Assembly (NCBI RefSeq): GCF_003194625.1
Contig: NZ_QHKX01000001.1
Location: forward strand, 434,001-498,000
Direction of reading: 5' to 3'
From: Nocardioides solisilvae
GTDB lineage: Bacteria > Actinomycetota > Actinomycetes > Propionibacteriales > Nocardioidaceae
DNA length: 64,000 nt
Shown: positions 24,967-32,885 of the stretch, in pieces
Numbering within the stretch: the stretch's first letter is position 1
Layout: each line of letters begins with the position of its first letter
Position numbers and translations under genes: made by a program
The notes under the pieces: generated by a model
Seen by the model: only the letters and a program-made list of their open reading frames with translations
What the model was told of the DNA's origin: nothing
Database searches by the model: none

Positions 24967-25296
24967 ATGGCAGTCCCTCTCTACGAGGCCAAGGCCGACC
25001 TCTTCCGCACCCTGGGCCACCCGACCCGCGTGCGGGTGCTCGAGCTGCTCGTCCAGCAGCCGATGCCGGTCAAGGACCTGCTCGCCGAGATCGGCGTCGA
25101 GGCCTCCAACCTCTCCCAGCAGCTCTCGGTGCTCCGCCGCGCCGGCCTGGTCACCTCCGCGCGCCAGGGGACGACGGTGACGTACGCCGTCGCCAGCCCC
25201 CAGATCGCCGACCTGCTCGCCGCCGGTCGACAGATCCTCGCCTCGGTCTGGAGCGACACCGAGGCGTTGCTCGGCGAGCTGCGCGAGACCTCCTGA
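24967..25296 (+). CDS. ArsR-family winged-helix regulator without cysteines
   Basis: A 109-residue ArsR/SmtB-type repressor. The winged helix is clear: LFRTLGHPTRVRVLELL, recognition helix ASNLSQQLSVLRRAGL, wing SARQGTTVTYAVA. There is no Cys in the protein and no CVC metal motif, so it does not sense arsenite or cadmium like classical members; a non-metal or redox-independent ligand is likely. ATG 24967 follows GGAGGTG. It is divergent from the second PEPCK gene and an operator-like palindrome overlaps its promoter, suggesting autoregulation and control of that gene (inference). Confidence 0.88.
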   Translation: MAVPLYEAKADLFRTLGHPTRVRVLELLVQQPMPVKDLLAEIGVEASNLSQQLSVLRRAGLVTSARQGTTVTYAVASPQIADLLAAGRQILASVWSDTEALLGELRETS

Positions 25297-25356
25297 TTTC
25301 GCCCGGGCCGGGGGGATCGGCTACTCTCTTCCAGTCCTCGTCTCGTGCGAGGGCGG

Positions 25357-25429
25357 GCGCCTGTAGCTCAACGGATAGAGCATCTGACTACGGATCAGAA
25401 GGTTTGGGGTTCGAATCCCTACAGGCGCG
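25357..25429 (+). tRNA. tRNA-Arg (anticodon ACG)
   Basis: A 73-base tRNA. The acceptor GCGCCTG pairs with CAGGCGC, the anticodon arm is TCTGA-CTACGGA-TCAGA with anticodon ACG, and the T arm GGGGTTCGAATCCCT is standard. Discriminator is G and CCA is not encoded. The ACG first base is expected to be modified to inosine. Confidence 0.96.
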
Positions 25430-25435
25430 CAGATC

Positions 25436-25463
25436 AAGACCCCGGTCCCGCGACCGGGGTCTT
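25436..25463 (+). terminator. Intrinsic terminator after tRNA-Arg
   Basis: A perfect 12-bp stem (25436-25447 with 25452-25463) with a CCGC loop runs into TTTCTGC, seven bases after the tRNA. It is the clearest factor-independent terminator in the window. Confidence 0.85.
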
Positions 25464-25556
25464 TCTGCGTCCCGAGGCGCGTCCCCCGGGGCTTTGCGGC
25501 GGTTCGCAGTCACCTGGTGACTGGGATCCACCGCAGACCCTGCGAGGTGGCCGAGG

Positions 25557-27176
25557 TCAGGGCAGCGGAGCCGGCGGCACCGGCCCGTCCTGCAGCGCCG
25601 ACACCATCGCCCGGCGGGCGAGCGGCTCGATGCAGCCGGTCTGCCGACCGACGCTCCGGAAGCCGCCGAGGTCACCGGCACCGAACCGGTCGAGCAGCTG
25701 GAGCGAGGGGTACATGACCTGCGCCCTCCCCGAGGCGTGGCCGAGTCCGACGGCGTGGCCGAGCTCGTGCCGGACGAGGTTGACGGCCTTGTCGTAGGTG
25801 AGCTGGGCGTCGGCGTCGAGGAAGACCCCGCCCTCGGTCGTCCGGACGACCGCGCCGCGCGCGTCCCTCGCCTCCCGGCCGGCGCTCACGCCGCCGACGC
25901 CGATCACGCTGCCGGAGACGTCCTGCTCGGTGAGGGACTGGGGGCCGTGGGCGATGACGAGATCGGTGTCGGCCGGGTAGGGCCGGCCGTCCGTGGGCCA
26001 GGGCACGACGTCGGTGTCCCCGAGCAGGGCGAACCGCAGCCCGGTCCCCTCGGCGACGTCGTCGAGCGCGGCCAGGGTGGCGGCGCGCAGGAAGGTGGGT
26101 CCGCTGCCGACGTTGAGCCGGACGCCGATCGGCGTGCAGGGGTCCCAGCGCCACCGGGTGTCACCGTCCAGGGACCGCCAGTCGGTGGCCGTCCCTGCCG
26201 GAGACCAGCCGGGGACGCTCGCCACGTCGACGACGGCCGAGGTCGCCGCGGCCAGCTCGCCGGCCGCCGGGACGACGACGCGGGCGGGGGTCCGGAAGAG
26301 CCAGTCGGTCGCCAGCGCGACCCGGTAGGAGCCGTCGGCGGCCGAGGTCGTCGTGGCCAGGGTGCGCCAGCCGTCCTCGAGCTCGTGCTGCACCTGGACC
26401 GTGCGGCCGGCGACGACCGCCCCCGTGACGGTGCCCTCGATGACGAGGCGCTGGCCCGTCCGGGAGCTCACGGTCGGGACCGCCCAGTGGGCGAGCTGGT
26501 CGGGGGTCGGGGCCGCGGTCGGCGTCGGCTGCAGCGTCAGGGGCGTGCGCGGCACCTGGCCCGGCGTCGCCGTCGAGGCCGTCGGACCGGCCGTCGGACC
26601 GTCGGTCGGTCCGGGCGTCGCGGTCGGCTCTGCGGTCGGGGCGGGCGTGCCGCTCGGGCCGTCGGTGGGCAGCGGGGTCGGCGACGCGGTGGGCCGGGCG
26701 GTCGGGGTCGAGCCGACGACGCGGACGTGGAAGGTTCGGCGAGCGGGGCCCAGCCCTCGGTGCCGGCGCGCCTGCACGACGAAGGTCCGGGTGCCCGGCA
26801 CCGCGCCCGCCCGGGCGACGCGGCGGAACCGCCCCGTCCCCGCCGTGCGGCCGCGCAGCACGGTCCGACCGCCGTCCACGACGACGTACGGGCGCCGCAC
26901 CCCTCCGGGGAGGCGGCCTGCCAGCACCACGCGACCCCCCACGGCGACCGTCGCCCGGCGGGCGCGCGGTCCCGGACGGGCGACCGCTGCCGCGTCGGCG
27001 CGCACCTCGACCGTCACCCCGGTGCGCGCCGGGGCCGGCGACGCCGGGACCACCACGACGGCGGCGGCGACGGCGACCACGGCGGCGGTGCCGAGCAGCG
27101 CGGCCAGGGCACGGCGTCCGGCGCCGTCCGCGGCGCGGCCGGGGCAGCGGTCGGCAGGAGGCGTGGGAGTGGGCAC
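25557..27176 (-). CDS. Secreted matrixin-type zinc metalloprotease
   Basis: A 539-residue exported protein. A cytoplasmic Arg-rich start is followed by a signal anchor (about residues 20-45, ALAALLGTAAVVAVAAAVVVV). Then come a beta-rich region, a Pro/Thr linker of PT repeats, a second beta domain and a C-terminal metzincin domain. The zinc motif HELGHAVGLGH lies at residues 470-480 and a Met-turn follows (AQVMYPS). GTG 27176 is chosen because GAGGAA lies just upstream. It probably degrades extracellular or cell-wall proteins; the substrate is unknown. It ends about 125 bases beyond the convergent tRNA-Arg. Confidence 0.85.
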   Translation of the reverse strand: MPTPTPPADRCPGRAADGAGRRALAALLGTAAVVAVAAAVVVVPASPAPARTGVTVEVRADAAAVARPGPRARRATVAVGGRVVLAGRLPGGVRRPYVVVDGGRTVLRGRTAGTGRFRRVARAGAVPGTRTFVVQARRHRGLGPARRTFHVRVVGSTPTARPTASPTPLPTDGPSGTPAPTAEPTATPGPTDGPTAGPTASTATPGQVPRTPLTLQPTPTAAPTPDQLAHWAVPTVSSRTGQRLVIEGTVTGAVVAGRTVQVQHELEDGWRTLATTTSAADGSYRVALATDWLFRTPARVVVPAAGELAAATSAVVDVASVPGWSPAGTATDWRSLDGDTRWRWDPCTPIGVRLNVGSGPTFLRAATLAALDDVAEGTGLRFALLGDTDVVPWPTDGRPYPADTDLVIAHGPQSLTEQDVSGSVIGVGGVSAGREARDARGAVVRTTEGGVFLDADAQLTYDKAVNLVRHELGHAVGLGHASGRAQVMYPSLQLLDRFGAGDLGGFRSVGRQTGCIEPLARRAMVSALQDGPVPPAPLP

Positions 27177-27258
27177 GTCGTCTTCCTCGGGTCGTTCCTC
27201 GGGGGTCTCCCCCGGCGGTCGCGCGCGAGCGTCGTACGCCGCGCCGCAGCGCCCATGC

Positions 27259-28527
27259 TCACACGACGCGGGCCGCCTCGTCCCTCGTTCCCGCGGATGC
27301 GCGACCGGCCCGGCGAGCGGGCAGGTAGAGGGGGGCGGCGACGGCCAGGGCGACGCCGCCGACCACCATGGCAAGGCCCACCGAGGCGACGTCGGCCAGC
27401 GCCGTGAGCGCGACCATCCCCAGCGCCCCGGCCGGTTGCGCGACCATCGAGTTGAGCGAGATCACCGTGGCCCGGACACCGTCGTCGGCGCGCTCGTGCA
27501 GCAGCGTCATGTGGGCGGCGTTGGAGAGCCCGTGGACGCAGTAGCAGGCCAGGTAGGCCACGAGGATCCCCGCGACGCCGGCCAGCAGCCCCATCGCCAG
27601 CACCGCCGCTCCCTGCGCCACCCGCATGACCGCCGCCGTGGTGGCGACCCCCCACCGGCGGCACAGCCACGGCGTCGCGGCCGCCCCGGCCGCCGAGGCC
27701 AGCCACGCTCCCGTGGCGGCCGGTCCGAGCACGGCCGCGGCGGCACGGTCGCTGTCGAGCACCTCGGCCAGCCGGACCGGGGTGAGCGACTCGAAGGCGA
27801 CCATCCCGAAGCCCCAGAAGAGCTCCACGGCGACCAGGGCGAGCAGCACCCGGTCGGCCCGGACCAGCGCGAACCCGGCGCGGACCACCCGCGGGGTGGC
27901 GACCACCGAGGCCCACGTGCCGGCGCCCGCCGTCGGCCGAGGCGCCTCCACCATCAGCACGGCCGTGACCAGCAGCGTCACCGCCTGCAGGGCGAGCGCG
28001 ACCACCACCGGCAGCGCCAGCGCCGCGAGCCCGGGCACGGGGTCCCAGGCGACCAGCAGGCCGCTGGTCGCCGAGCCGGCCGCGATCGCGACGGCGAGCA
28101 CCGCGCCCTGCGCGCCCATGCCGGCCTCGATCGACGTGCCGGGGTCCGCGGCGCGGGCGGACTCGACGTACCAGGCCTCGAGGGGACCGCTGTCGAGCGC
28201 GCGGTGGACGCCCTGCAGGGCGAAGACGGCGGCGAAGGCCACGAGGCTCTCGGCGACCAGCAGCACGCCGAGCGAGACCAGCGAGACCGCCTGGGCGGCG
28301 AGCAGCAGCCGGCGCCGGCCCAGGGAGTCCGCCAGCCCGCCCGTGGGGAGCTCGAGGGCCAGGACGACGAGGCCCTGCAGCGCGACCGCCAGCCCCAGCT
28401 CGGAGAGGGTGAGGCCGCGGTCGAGCGGCAGCAGCACGAGGACGGGCATGAGGAATCCCGTCGGCAGCCAGCGCAGGGCGACCAGCACCAGGAAGCGGCG
28501 GCGGACCTCGCGCTCGGTGAGCGTCAT
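27259..28527 (-). CDS. MFS transporter
   Basis: A 422-residue, twelve-helix major facilitator. Motif A-like LADSLGRRRLLL occurs in the loop after helix 2. The N-terminus (MTLTEREVRRRFLVLVALRW) and the domain arrangement fit drug/proton antiporter-like exporters, but the substrate cannot be told. It overlaps the upstream HTH gene by four bases (ATGA), so the two form an operon. The HTH protein is therefore probably its local regulator. Confidence 0.88.
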   Translation of the reverse strand: MTLTEREVRRRFLVLVALRWLPTGFLMPVLVLLPLDRGLTLSELGLAVALQGLVVLALELPTGGLADSLGRRRLLLAAQAVSLVSLGVLLVAESLVAFAAVFALQGVHRALDSGPLEAWYVESARAADPGTSIEAGMGAQGAVLAVAIAAGSATSGLLVAWDPVPGLAALALPVVVALALQAVTLLVTAVLMVEAPRPTAGAGTWASVVATPRVVRAGFALVRADRVLLALVAVELFWGFGMVAFESLTPVRLAEVLDSDRAAAAVLGPAATGAWLASAAGAAATPWLCRRWGVATTAAVMRVAQGAAVLAMGLLAGVAGILVAYLACYCVHGLSNAAHMTLLHERADDGVRATVISLNSMVAQPAGALGMVALTALADVASVGLAMVVGGVALAVAAPLYLPARRAGRASAGTRDEAARVV

Positions 28528-29186
28528 CGCGGCGCCCCGTCCCCGTCTCCCCCGGGGACCCCGTCGCCCCCGGGGACCCTGTCGTTCAGCGGGACCGTGT
28601 CGTTCAGCGGGACCGTGTGCTGGATCCACATGACGCGGCTGACCGGCTCGTCGCCCTCGGGCGGCGGCGGCCGGCTGCGGTAGCGCTGCACGACCTCCCA
28701 CAGCTCGGCCTGCATCGCCTTGAGCGCGGACGGCGTCAGCTCGAGCACGTCGTCGTCGGTACCGGCGGCGTCGACCCAGGCGTCGTCCCACTGCGACTCC
28801 TCGGCGAGCCAGCCCTCCAGGAGGCCGAGCTGCCAGCGGTAGAGCCCGCGGCGCAGTTCCTGGGTGGCCCGGTAGGCCGTGGCGTCGCCGAGGAAGTCGG
28901 CCGTCGACCAGCTGGTCCCTTCGTGGACCGAGCGCCACCAGCGCTCCCGGCGGTCGCCGCGGTCGGGGTCGTCGGCGACCAGGCCCACCTCCGCCAGCTT
29001 GCGCAGGTGGTAGCTGGTGAGGCCGCTGGACTCCCCCAGCCGGGCGGCCAGGCCGCTGGCCGTGGCGGGACCGTCGATCCGCAGCAGCCCCAGCAGCCGG
29101 CTGCGCAGCGGGTGGGCGAGCGCGGTGAGCGCCGCCGCGTCGAGGACGGCCGTCGGGCGGCCCCCGGGTCCTTCGTGCTTCTCCAT
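28524..29186 (-). CDS. ArsR/HTH_20-type regulator of the MFS gene
   Basis: A 220-residue regulator with an N-terminal winged helix (LTALAHPLRSRLLGLL, then SSGLTSYHLRKLAEVGLV and a wing) and a helical C-terminal half (YRATQELRRGLYRWQLGLLE) typical of HTH_20/ArsR-like proteins that act on drug exporters. The tail repeats VPLND and VPGGDG units (each twice). ATG 29186 is chosen as the family-like start. It overlaps the MFS gene in ATGA, and a palindrome 16 bases upstream of its start is the probable operator. Confidence 0.85.
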   Translation of the reverse strand: MEKHEGPGGRPTAVLDAAALTALAHPLRSRLLGLLRIDGPATASGLAARLGESSGLTSYHLRKLAEVGLVADDPDRGDRRERWWRSVHEGTSWSTADFLGDATAYRATQELRRGLYRWQLGLLEGWLAEESQWDDAWVDAAGTDDDVLELTPSALKAMQAELWEVVQRYRSRPPPPEGDEPVSRVMWIQHTVPLNDTVPLNDRVPGGDGVPGGDGDGAPR

Positions 29187-29201
29187 GTCGCCATCCTGAC
29201 A

Positions 29202-29220
29202 TTGCAAAGCCTCTTTGCAA
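29202..29220. promoter_or_regulatory. Operator palindrome for the HTH-MFS operon
   Basis: TTGCAAAG-CCT-CTTTGCAA is a perfect 8-3-8 inverted repeat 16 bases before the regulator start. A third half-site, CTCTTTGCG, lies directly after it at 29224-29232. It is AT-rich in a GC-rich background, as expected for a promoter-operator. The encoded regulator probably binds here. Confidence 0.65.
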
Positions 29221-29369
29221 ATACTCTTTGCGTTATGGGTGCGCCGTCGGTGTGACCTTGGAGTCACCGTGGGGCCACGGGGTGCCCTCGGGCCCGGGCA
29301 GGGCTAACGTGGCAGGTGAGGACGCAGGCGACCGTCCTGCGGCCCCGTCCCCGGCCCGAGGAGGTTGCC

Positions 29370-30266
29370 ATGAACGCGCTGCCCGGATCCGTCCTGGTCG
29401 GCGTCACCGGTCCCGGCGAGAACACCGAGGCCCTGCGGTTCGCGCTCGACGAGGCGCGCCGCCTCGACCGGCCGGTGACCCTGGTCCACGCGGTCGCGCC
29501 CGCACCTCCGCCGCCGCCCGGCGGCGTCCTGGTGACCTACGAGGAGTCGTGGGCCGAGCTGGCCCGCACCATCGTGGCGGACGTCGCCGGCGAGCTCGCG
29601 GAGCTCCAGGCCGCCGCGGGGACCGACGTCCGCGTCGCGACCGTCGTCGGGCACGGCTCCCCCGGTTCGCTGCTCAGCGAGCTCAGCCGGGACGCCGCGC
29701 GGGTGGTGCTCCAGCACCAGCACGTGCACCGCCTCGTGCGCATGGTGACCGGCTCCACCACCGCCCGCGTCGCCGCCCACGCGCACTGCCCGGTGGTCTC
29801 GGTCCCGGCCGCCGAGCAGGAGGACGACGCAATCCCGCGCGAGGACCTCCTGGTCGTCGGCGTCCACGAGGACGGCGGCCCCCGGGAGGTGGTCCGCGCC
29901 GCGACGGCCCAGGCCGCGCTGCACGGCTGGGGCACGCGCCTCCTCCACGCCTGGCGACTGCCCGGCGCCTACGACGAGCTGCTCGCCGACGACGAGCACT
30001 GGCGCACCGCCGCGCTCGACTCCCTGCACCGCGTGGCCGTCCGGCTCGGCGCGGAGGAGGAGGGGCCGACCCCGGACGCGAGGGTGGTCCACGACTGGGC
30101 GCCCGACGCGCTCGTCGAGGCCTCCCGGACCGCCCGGATGGTCGTGGTCGGGCGGCACGGACGGCGCGGCCCGCTGTCGCCGCGCCTCGGCTCCCGGGCC
30201 CGCGCGGTGCTGGCGGGCGCGCACTGCCCCGTCATGGTCGTGCCCCTGGCGGAGGACGAGGCCTGA
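29370..30266 (+). CDS. Tandem universal stress protein
   Basis: A 298-residue protein with two UspA domains (residues 1-150 and 155-298). Each has the alpha/beta nucleotide-binding fold, with the second carrying the ATP-binding signature (MVVVGRHGRRGPLSPRLGSRARAVLAGAHCPVMVV split over GxxG and GS segments). In the first domain the equivalent is VRMVTGSTTARVAAHAHCPV. It starts at ATG 29370 after GAGGAGG. Usp proteins act in dormancy and stress; here the gene stands alone between the HTH operon and nadE. Confidence 0.92.
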   Translation: MNALPGSVLVGVTGPGENTEALRFALDEARRLDRPVTLVHAVAPAPPPPPGGVLVTYEESWAELARTIVADVAGELAELQAAAGTDVRVATVVGHGSPGSLLSELSRDAARVVLQHQHVHRLVRMVTGSTTARVAAHAHCPVVSVPAAEQEDDAIPREDLLVVGVHEDGGPREVVRAATAQAALHGWGTRLLHAWRLPGAYDELLADDEHWRTAALDSLHRVAVRLGAEEEGPTPDARVVHDWAPDALVEASRTARMVVVGRHGRRGPLSPRLGSRARAVLAGAHCPVMVVPLAEDEA

Positions 30267-30295
30267 CCGGTCCGCCCGACGACCGCGCCCGGCGC

Positions 30296-31111
30296 TCAGC
30301 CCAGCTCGACGGGCGCGGCCGGCAGGGCGCGCTTGTGGGCGGTGCGGTCGTAGGCCGCCTCGATGATCGCCCGCGCCTCCTCCGAGACCTCGCCGCCGGT
30401 CAGGTAGGTGTCGATCTCGGCGTAGGTGACGCCGTACGCCGTCTCGTCCGGCAGCGCCGGGCGGTCCTCCTCGAGGTCGGCGGTGGGGACCTTCTGGACC
30501 AGCTCGTCGGGGGCGCCGAGGTGGCTGCCCACCTCCTTGACCTGGCCCTTCGTCAGGCCCGCCAGCGGGGTGACGTCGGCGGCGCCGTCGCCGTGCTTGG
30601 TGAAGAAGCCCATCAGCGCCTCGGCCGCCTGGTCGGTGCCGATCACCAGGGCGCCGAGCCGCCCGGCGACGGCGTACTGGGCGACCATCCGCATCCGGGC
30701 CTTGATGTTGCCCTTGACGAAGTCCCCCTGGCCGCGGTCGGTGTAGCCGCCCGTCGGGGTGGTGGCGGCGTGCAGCGGCTCGACGGCCGGCTTGATGTCG
30801 ACGGTGAGCACCTCGTCGGGGCCGATGAAGTCGAGCGCCGCGCGGGCGTCGTCCTCGTCGGCCTGGACGCCGTGCGGCAGGCGCATGGCGGTGAACCGCT
30901 TCCCGGTCCGCTCGCAGGCGAGCTGGGCGAGCTTGCCGGCGACGGTGGAGTCGACGCCGCCGGAGATCCCGAGCACGTAGCCCGACGCGCCCGCGCCGGT
31001 GAGGTAGTCGGCGAGGAAGGCGATCCGGCGCTCCGCCTCGGCCGCCGGGTCGAGGTCGGGGACCACGCCCAGGGCGCGCGCGATCTCCTGCTGCCGGGGG
31101 GTCTGGCTCAT
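30296..31111 (-). CDS. nadE: Ammonia-dependent NAD+ synthetase
   Basis: NadE amidates nicotinic acid adenine dinucleotide to NAD+ using ATP and ammonia. The 271-residue product has the length of the E. coli-type single-domain enzyme with no glutaminase domain. The PP-loop SGGVDS is at residues 50-55, and the conserved [23 protein letters not shown] and [20 protein letters not shown] regions are present. ATG 31111 is chosen; the in-frame sequence upstream is low-complexity. It converges with the Usp gene. Confidence 0.95.
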   Translation of the reverse strand: MSQTPRQQEIARALGVVPDLDPAAEAERRIAFLADYLTGAGASGYVLGISGGVDSTVAGKLAQLACERTGKRFTAMRLPHGVQADEDDARAALDFIGPDEVLTVDIKPAVEPLHAATTPTGGYTDRGQGDFVKGNIKARMRMVAQYAVAGRLGALVIGTDQAAEALMGFFTKHGDGAADVTPLAGLTKGQVKEVGSHLGAPDELVQKVPTADLEEDRPALPDETAYGVTYAEIDTYLTGGEVSEEARAIIEAAYDRTAHKRALPAAPVELG

Positions 31112-31252
31112 CTCGTCCTCCGCTGTCGGTGGTGGCTGCTGGACTGGGGTCCCGCCGGGGCGGGCCCGCCTGCCCCCGACCCTGTTCCCGACCCGCCGCC
31201 CTTCATGCCGGACGCCACCGGTTTGCGGTCGCGGCGGTGGGGTACGACCCGG

Positions 31253-31277
31253 GGGCCGCCGACCCGATCGGCGGCCC
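31253..31277 (+). promoter_or_regulatory. Hairpin in the 5' region of the leader ORF
   Basis: GGGCCGCCGA-CCCGA-TCGGCGGCCC is a perfect 10-bp stem with a 5-base loop, 49 bases before the small leader ORF. It may be an attenuator or mRNA-stabilising element for the PEP-mutase-like gene, or part of the divergent regulatory region shared with nadE. Confidence 0.35.
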
Positions 31278-31326
31278 ACTTCCCCTGCTCGGGCCACCGG
31301 CCCGGGCGCAGCAGAGAGGCACCACC

Positions 31327-31413
31327 GTGGTCAACCGGATCGCCGGCACCGTCCCCGCGCTCCCCTGGCGGCTCCGCCGGGCCGCCGCCTGCCTGATCCT
31401 GGGCCGGCCGTGA
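31327..31413 (+). CDS. Short leader ORF coupled to the PEP-mutase-like gene
   Basis: A 28-codon ORF from GTG 31327 ([14 protein letters not shown], then [14 protein letters not shown]). GAGAGG lies eight bases before the GTG, a good ribosome site, and the stop overlaps the next start in GTGA. The product is short, basic and amphipathic. It could be a leader peptide that couples translation, or a small membrane peptide. No homologue is recognised. Confidence 0.4.
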   Translation: MVNRIAGTVPALPWRLRRAAACLILGRP

Positions 31414-32198
31414 GCGCGCGGCGCGAGGTCGTGGGCCGGGCCGGCGAGCTGCTGCGGCTGCACCGCGCGCCCGAGCTGCTCACCGTCGTCAACGTCTGGG
31501 ACGTCGTGTCGGCGAAGGTCGTCGCCGGCACCGAGGGCACCCTCGCGCTGGCCACCGCCAGCCACTCGATCGCCGCCTCCCGGGGCTACGAGGACGGCGA
31601 GAACATCCCCGTCGACGAGATGCTCGCCGAGGTCGCCCGGATCGTCGCCGCCACGGACCTGCCGGTCAGCGCCGACCTGGAGGCGGGGTACGGCGACGCG
31701 GCCGACACCGTCCGACGCGCCATCGGCGTCGGGGTGGTGGGCGCCAACCTGGAGGACCAGATGAAGCCCCTCGACGAGGCGGTCCGCGTCGTCGAGCAGG
31801 TGATGGAGGCGGCCCGCGCCGAGGGCGTCGACGACTTCGTGCTCAACGCCCGCACCGACGCCTTCGTGCTCGGCAAGGACCGCGACCGCGGGGAGGTGCT
31901 GGCCGACGCCGTCGAGCGGGGCCGGGCCTTCCTCGAGGCGGGGGCGCCGGTGGTCTTCGTGCCGGGCGCGCTCACCGAGGACGAGGTCTCGACGCTGGTC
32001 GACGCGCTCGGCCCGCAGCGGCTCACGCTGATCGGCCTGCCCGGCGTCCCGCCCCTGCGTCGCCTCGAGGAGCTCGGCGTCGCCCGCGTCTCCTACGGCC
32101 CGCTGTCGCAGCGCGTCGCCCTCACCGCGCTGCAGGAGCTCGTCGAGGACGTGCACCGCGGCGGCGGCGTCCCCGACTCCGTGCGCCCCCTCAACTAG
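31410..32198 (+). CDS. PEP mutase/isocitrate lyase-superfamily protein
   Basis: A 262-residue TIM-barrel enzyme of the isocitrate lyase/PEP mutase superfamily. Visible signatures are NVWDVVSAKVV, ATASHSIAASRGY, SADLEAGYGD (metal-binding Asp/Glu), GANLEDQ and NARTDAF. The isocitrate-lyase KKCGH loop is absent, so it is not a glyoxylate-cycle enzyme. Members cleave or form C-C or P-C bonds, for example oxaloacetate or methylisocitrate-like acids; the exact substrate is unknown. GTG 31410 overlaps the leader ORF stop. Confidence 0.88.
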   Translation: MSARREVVGRAGELLRLHRAPELLTVVNVWDVVSAKVVAGTEGTLALATASHSIAASRGYEDGENIPVDEMLAEVARIVAATDLPVSADLEAGYGDAADTVRRAIGVGVVGANLEDQMKPLDEAVRVVEQVMEAARAEGVDDFVLNARTDAFVLGKDRDRGEVLADAVERGRAFLEAGAPVVFVPGALTEDEVSTLVDALGPQRLTLIGLPGVPPLRRLEELGVARVSYGPLSQRVALTALQELVEDVHRGGGVPDSVRPLN

Positions 32199-32208
32199 TT
32201 CACCGGGG

Positions 32209-32268
32209 TAGTCCCCGACATCTTGACCACCCGCACCGGCGTGTCGCTGGTCAGAACGCGGGGGACTA
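32209..32268. terminator. Long imperfect inverted repeat between convergent genes
   Basis: TAGTCCCC (32209-32216) pairs with GGGGACTA (32261-32268), and inside it TGACCA (32224-32229) pairs with TGGTCA (32248-32253). The structure spans the 67-base gap between two convergent genes and overlaps the stop of the minus-strand gene. It is probably a bidirectional terminator. Confidence 0.5.
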
Positions 32269-32757
32269 TCTCGAGGACGCGGGGAGCCAGGGGACGAGGG
32301 CGGGGTCGGCCACCAGGTCGACCCGCTCCCAGAAGCGCCTCTGCTCGGCGGAGGCGAAGCTGCCGCGCACCGGCCGCACCAGCACGACGTGGTCGCCGAC
32401 CCGGCGCTCGAGCTCGCCCGCGATCGCGCCCTCGGGGCGGCACCCCGTGGGGTCGGCCGCCGGGGCCGCGCACAGCGAGACGACGTCGCCGGAGGCCGCC
32501 TGGAAGGCGGTGGTCGCCGCGACGACCTCGCCGTCGCGGTGCTCGCGCTGCGCCTCCCCCACCCAGCCGAAGCCGTCGGGGAGGCTCACCGGGAGGTGGA
32601 GCGGCAGGGCCAGCGGGTCGATGGTGGCGTCCACCGCGACCGCCACCTCGCGCTGCGGCGGACGCGCCTCGCGGCCGTCCTCCCCGCCCCACCGGGACCA
32701 GCCCCACAGGCCGAGCACGAAGGCGATCACCGCCAGGAAGACAGCCGAGCTCTTCAC
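32266..32757 (-). CDS. Small secreted or membrane-anchored protein, unknown function
   Basis: A 163-residue protein with one N-terminal hydrophobic helix (about residues 4-20, AVFLAVIAFVLGLWGW) and a beta-rich extracytoplasmic part with two Cys (SLCAAPAADPTGCRP) likely to be disulfide-bonded. GTG 32757 is preferred because GAGGGGGG lies four bases upstream; GTG 32772 is in frame. I do not recognise the family. It lies downstream of the histidine kinase gene, with 128 bases between. Confidence 0.65.
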   Translation of the reverse strand: MKSSAVFLAVIAFVLGLWGWSRWGGEDGREARPPQREVAVAVDATIDPLALPLHLPVSLPDGFGWVGEAQREHRDGEVVAATTAFQAASGDVVSLCAAPAADPTGCRPEGAIAGELERRVGDHVVLVRPVRGSFASAEQRRFWERVDLVADPALVPWLPASSR

Positions 32758-32885
32758 GATCCCCCCTCGCACGCGACGGTCGAGGGCCCGCGTGCGCCAG
32801 CGAAACTAGCGCAGCGCGAGGACCCTCCCGGACGGGCGCCGCGACCGCGGACACGCGCCGTACGTCACCCGGCCCCGGCGACTCC

